From the NCBI GenBank assembly GCA_030065025.1, contig JASJDY010000064.1, positions 1 to 32,226 on the forward strand: 32,226 nucleotides of DNA, read 5' to 3'. Origin of the DNA: Planctomycetota bacterium (lineage in GTDB: Bacteria; Planctomycetota; PLA2; JAEUHO01). The position numbers were made by a program, and so were the translations under genes. The notes below the pieces were generated by a model that worked only from the letters and a program-made list of their open reading frames with translations, had not been told where the DNA came from and searched no databases. Positions 30,052 to 32,226 of the stretch are shown here, one piece after another. The number at the start of each line of letters is the position of its first letter. Positions within the stretch are counted from its first letter, which is position 1.

Positions 30052-32160
30052 ATGACGAGGAGAGCGAACTACGCCGGCGTGGCGTGGGCCGTGATCTTGG
30101 CGATCACGCTCGCGGCATGCGGCTCGGATAGCACTCCCACGACGACGCCGGTCACGAGCGCGAACATCACGTTCAAGACGGACCCGGCCGCGTCAGTCTG
30201 GATCGACGGCGAGAACCAGGGCGTGACGCCCATCGTGGTCGCCGTGGAGGCAGGCTCGCGCGAAGTGGTCCTCAAGGCCGAAGGCTTCGAGGACATGAAG
30301 GAGACCATCACGGTCGAGGCCGGCAAGGACCTGACCGTGGACACCGGTCTCATGCTCGCGGGCACGGAAGTCGCAGACTACAAGCGACTCCTGGCCACGC
30401 TGGGCATCGAGCACGAAGGCTACGGCGAAGCGCCGAAGGCCCACCGCGGCTACGGCGACAAGTCCGTGATGCTCTACTGGCCGCAGGGCACGATGCGCCG
30501 CGCCTCGCTTGGCACGTACCGCATCGAGGTCACGCCGGCCTACGAGGACGACGGCTACATCGTCTTCAAGAAGGGCAAGAACGAGCTGCACCGCGAGAAG
30601 TTCGAGGCGCAGGACCTGATCACGGAGAAGGCCCTGCCGGCGAGCGTCGTCGAGGCGATGAAGGCCGGCGGCAGCTACAGCTGGGGCATCTACTACGACT
30701 CGAAGCGCAAGAAGCCCGACGTCGCGAAGTTCAAGCTCGCGACGAAGAGCAAGGAGCGCGCCTTCGACAAGAAGCTCACCAAGATCAAGAAGCGCAAGTC
30801 CTACCAGCGCTTGGATCCGGTCATGAAGGCGATGGCCAACGTCGACCTGCTGCGCAACAGCCGCTACTACAGCGAGGCGCTCAGCTTCTCGATGAGCATG
30901 GTCAACACCTGGCCCGACACGCAGATGCCCTTCAAGAGCATCGCGTTCTGCCTGGAGCGCCTGAAGCTCAAGGACACCGCCCTCTACGAGGCGGTCGGCG
31001 AGTCGCTGCGCGGTAGCGGTCGCTTCAGCCCGAAGAAGAGCGGCTTCGGCGGCATCAAGACGGACCTGGGTCACCGCAAGGGCGGCCAGTCCTTCGGCAT
31101 CCCGACGCCTCTCGTCGCGCCGCGTGTCCGCCCGGACACCGGCGGTCTGAAGGGCCCCGGCGGCATGGGCGTCCAGCCCACGCCGGACGCGCAGAAGCGC
31201 AAGCCCGGTCCGATCGTTCCTGGTCCGACCGACGAGGGCCCGAGCGACACCGGTCCCACGGACCCGCGTGGCCGCACGGAGAACCCGCGTGACAAGCAGA
31301 TGGAAGGTCTGATCGAGGACACGAAGACGCAGATCGCCGAGGGCGAGGAGCTGCTGGGCCACCTCGAGGAGGCCCAGGCGGCCGAGACCGAGGCGCTGGC
31401 CGAGGCCAAGCGCATCGAGGCGATCGAGCGTGGCCTGCAGAACGATCTCCAGAACGCGCAGAGCGCGCTGAGTGCCCTCGAGGCACAGGAGCGTGCGACG
31501 CCCGGCTCCGTGTCGGCTACCGACATGCAGGCTGCCAAGGACGCCGTGGAGACGGCCCAGGGCAAGGTGCAGCAGGCTGCGGAGCACGCGGCACGCGCCT
31601 TCGAGAGCGCCCAGTCTGCGGCTCGCCGCAACCAGGAGCTGAAGGATCAGCACGGAAGCATCGAGGACAACCAGGCGAAGCTGCAGGGGCTCAAGGACGA
31701 GCTCGAGCGCCTGGAGACGATGCCCCAGCCGGGTGTGCCGGGCACGGGCGTACCGGGTACCGACCCGCGCACGACCGATCCGAAGGATCCGCTGAACCCG
31801 AAGCTGCCCACCCCCGAGGACGAGGCTGCTGCCCGCGAGCAGGCTGTGCAGAACGCCCGCTCTGAGCTGGCCAACGCGCAGGACTCGGCTCGCCGGGACA
31901 CCCAGTGGATGCAGGATGCCGAGACCGAGGCGAACCAGGCCCTCACGGACCTGCGCGCAGCCGAGGCGGCCCTCCAGGCCGGGATCGACGGCGGCGCCAC
32001 GCCGGCCCAGATCACGGCCCTCGAGGAGGCTCTCGGCCGGGCGAGCGCCGAGGACGCACGAGCGAGGATGAACCTCGAGCGCGCGCAGGCGGCTGTCGGC
32101 CAGTCCCAGCAGCGCATCCAGGACGCGGAGGCTGCCCTCGAGGCGGCTGAGTCGCCCTAG
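30052..32160 (+). CDS. PEGA-domain lipoprotein with long coiled coils (702 aa)
   Basis: The protein is an envelope lipoprotein of unknown function. The signal ends LAITLAACGS with the lipidated cysteine at 23. Residues about 36-100 form a PEGA domain (ITFKTDPAASVWIDGENQGVTP), a beta-sandwich module of surface and envelope proteins. A mixed alpha/beta region (about 105-350) follows, including YYDSKRKKPDVAKFKL and helical repeats. Residues about 350-425 are a Gly/Pro/Thr-rich linker. Then come long Ala/Glu/Gln-rich coiled coils (about 425-560 and 615-700), split by a second low-complexity linker with PGVPGTGVPGTDP. The start has a strong AGGAGGTGA five bases upstream. A cell-envelope tether or scaffold reaching from the outer membrane is a plausible inference; no enzyme motif is present. 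Confidence 0.83.
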   Translation: MTRRANYAGVAWAVILAITLAACGSDSTPTTTPVTSANITFKTDPAASVWIDGENQGVTPIVVAVEAGSREVVLKAEGFEDMKETITVEAGKDLTVDTGLMLAGTEVADYKRLLATLGIEHEGYGEAPKAHRGYGDKSVMLYWPQGTMRRASLGTYRIEVTPAYEDDGYIVFKKGKNELHREKFEAQDLITEKALPASVVEAMKAGGSYSWGIYYDSKRKKPDVAKFKLATKSKERAFDKKLTKIKKRKSYQRLDPVMKAMANVDLLRNSRYYSEALSFSMSMVNTWPDTQMPFKSIAFCLERLKLKDTALYEAVGESLRGSGRFSPKKSGFGGIKTDLGHRKGGQSFGIPTPLVAPRVRPDTGGLKGPGGMGVQPTPDAQKRKPGPIVPGPTDEGPSDTGPTDPRGRTENPRDKQMEGLIEDTKTQIAEGEELLGHLEEAQAAETEALAEAKRIEAIERGLQNDLQNAQSALSALEAQERATPGSVSATDMQAAKDAVETAQGKVQQAAEHAARAFESAQSAARRNQELKDQHGSIEDNQAKLQGLKDELERLETMPQPGVPGTGVPGTDPRTTDPKDPLNPKLPTPEDEAAAREQAVQNARSELANAQDSARRDTQWMQDAETEANQALTDLRAAEAALQAGIDGGATPAQITALEEALGRASAEDARARMNLERAQAAVGQSQQRIQDAEAALEAAESP

Positions 32161-32183
32161 CCCACGCAAACGAGCCCGTACCG

Positions 32184-32203
32184 GCCGGGTGCCTCAGCCC
32201 GGC
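32184..32203 (+). terminator. Hairpin 23 bases after the PEGA lipoprotein gene
   Basis: GCCGGG (32184-32189) pairs with CCCGGC (32198-32203) around an eight-base loop. No T-tract follows in the visible sequence. The remaining bases up to 32226 show no gene. Confidence 0.35.
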
Positions 32204-32226
32204 GGCGGGTGCCATCCACGGGGCGG

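Noticed and set aside
30193-32169. A 658-codon open frame on the minus strand opposite the PEGA lipoprotein gene
   Set aside because: The Leu/Arg-rich translation has no recognisable domain, while the plus strand has a signal peptide, PEGA domain and strong ribosome-binding site.

Overview
This is a G+C-rich bacterial window of about 32 kb with 26 protein genes and no rRNA, tRNA or CRISPR array that I can see. Four exported lipoproteins, several Sec or Tat signal peptides, a tricorn-type protease, a HEAT-like repeat protein, a PEGA-domain lipoprotein and a Wsp-like chemosensory operon suggest a free-living, diderm environmental bacterium. Planctomycetota or a similar large-genome lineage is my guess, held weakly because no rRNA or other marker fixes the phylum.

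Layout. 1-3888 (minus): CheW, CheR with TPRs, CheW and a methyl-accepting chemotaxis protein cut by the left edge, joined by 4-base or 1-base junctions. 4023-6151 (plus): a methyltransferase overlapping a tandem GNAT acetyltransferase. 6162-6412: a nested inverted-repeat element between convergent genes. 6411-9310 (minus): a lipoprotein with two parvulin-like repeats, and HtpG. 9415-12995: an M20 metallopeptidase, a methyltransferase, an aldo/keto reductase and a four-helix-bundle protein. 13205-15770 (minus): a secreted subtilase with a PDZ domain followed directly by a lipoprotein interrupted by one in-frame TGA. 15857-21525 (plus): HEAT-like repeat protein, short RecQ, spermidine-synthase-like protein and B12-binding radical SAM protein. 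21530-28426 (minus): a thioredoxin-fold protein with an in-frame TGA, tricorn protease, a nucleotide-antiporter-like membrane protein and a Tat-exported NAD-dependent epimerase. 28522-32160: a small coiled-coil lipoprotein, a cyclophilin with a large insertion, and a PEGA plus coiled-coil lipoprotein behind a structured leader.

The main discovery candidate is selenocysteine. Two genes, normally annotated as broken pairs, each have a single in-frame TGA. In the thioredoxin-fold gene (21530-22582) it falls exactly on the first cysteine of the CxxC motif, giving U-V-G-C. In the lipoprotein gene (13205-13843) it is followed by a perfect 8-bp hairpin with a GGG loop 20 bases downstream, as expected of a bacterial SECIS element; this lipoprotein resembles no selenoprotein family I know. 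TGA is an ordinary stop elsewhere in the window, so a general code change is not the explanation.

A second theme is transcription. Most operon-leading genes carry a TANNNT hexamer just upstream. In four it ends only 6 or 7 bases before the start codon with no Shine-Dalgarno sequence, the geometry of leaderless mRNA. One divergent pair shares a hexamer readable as TANNNT on both strands.
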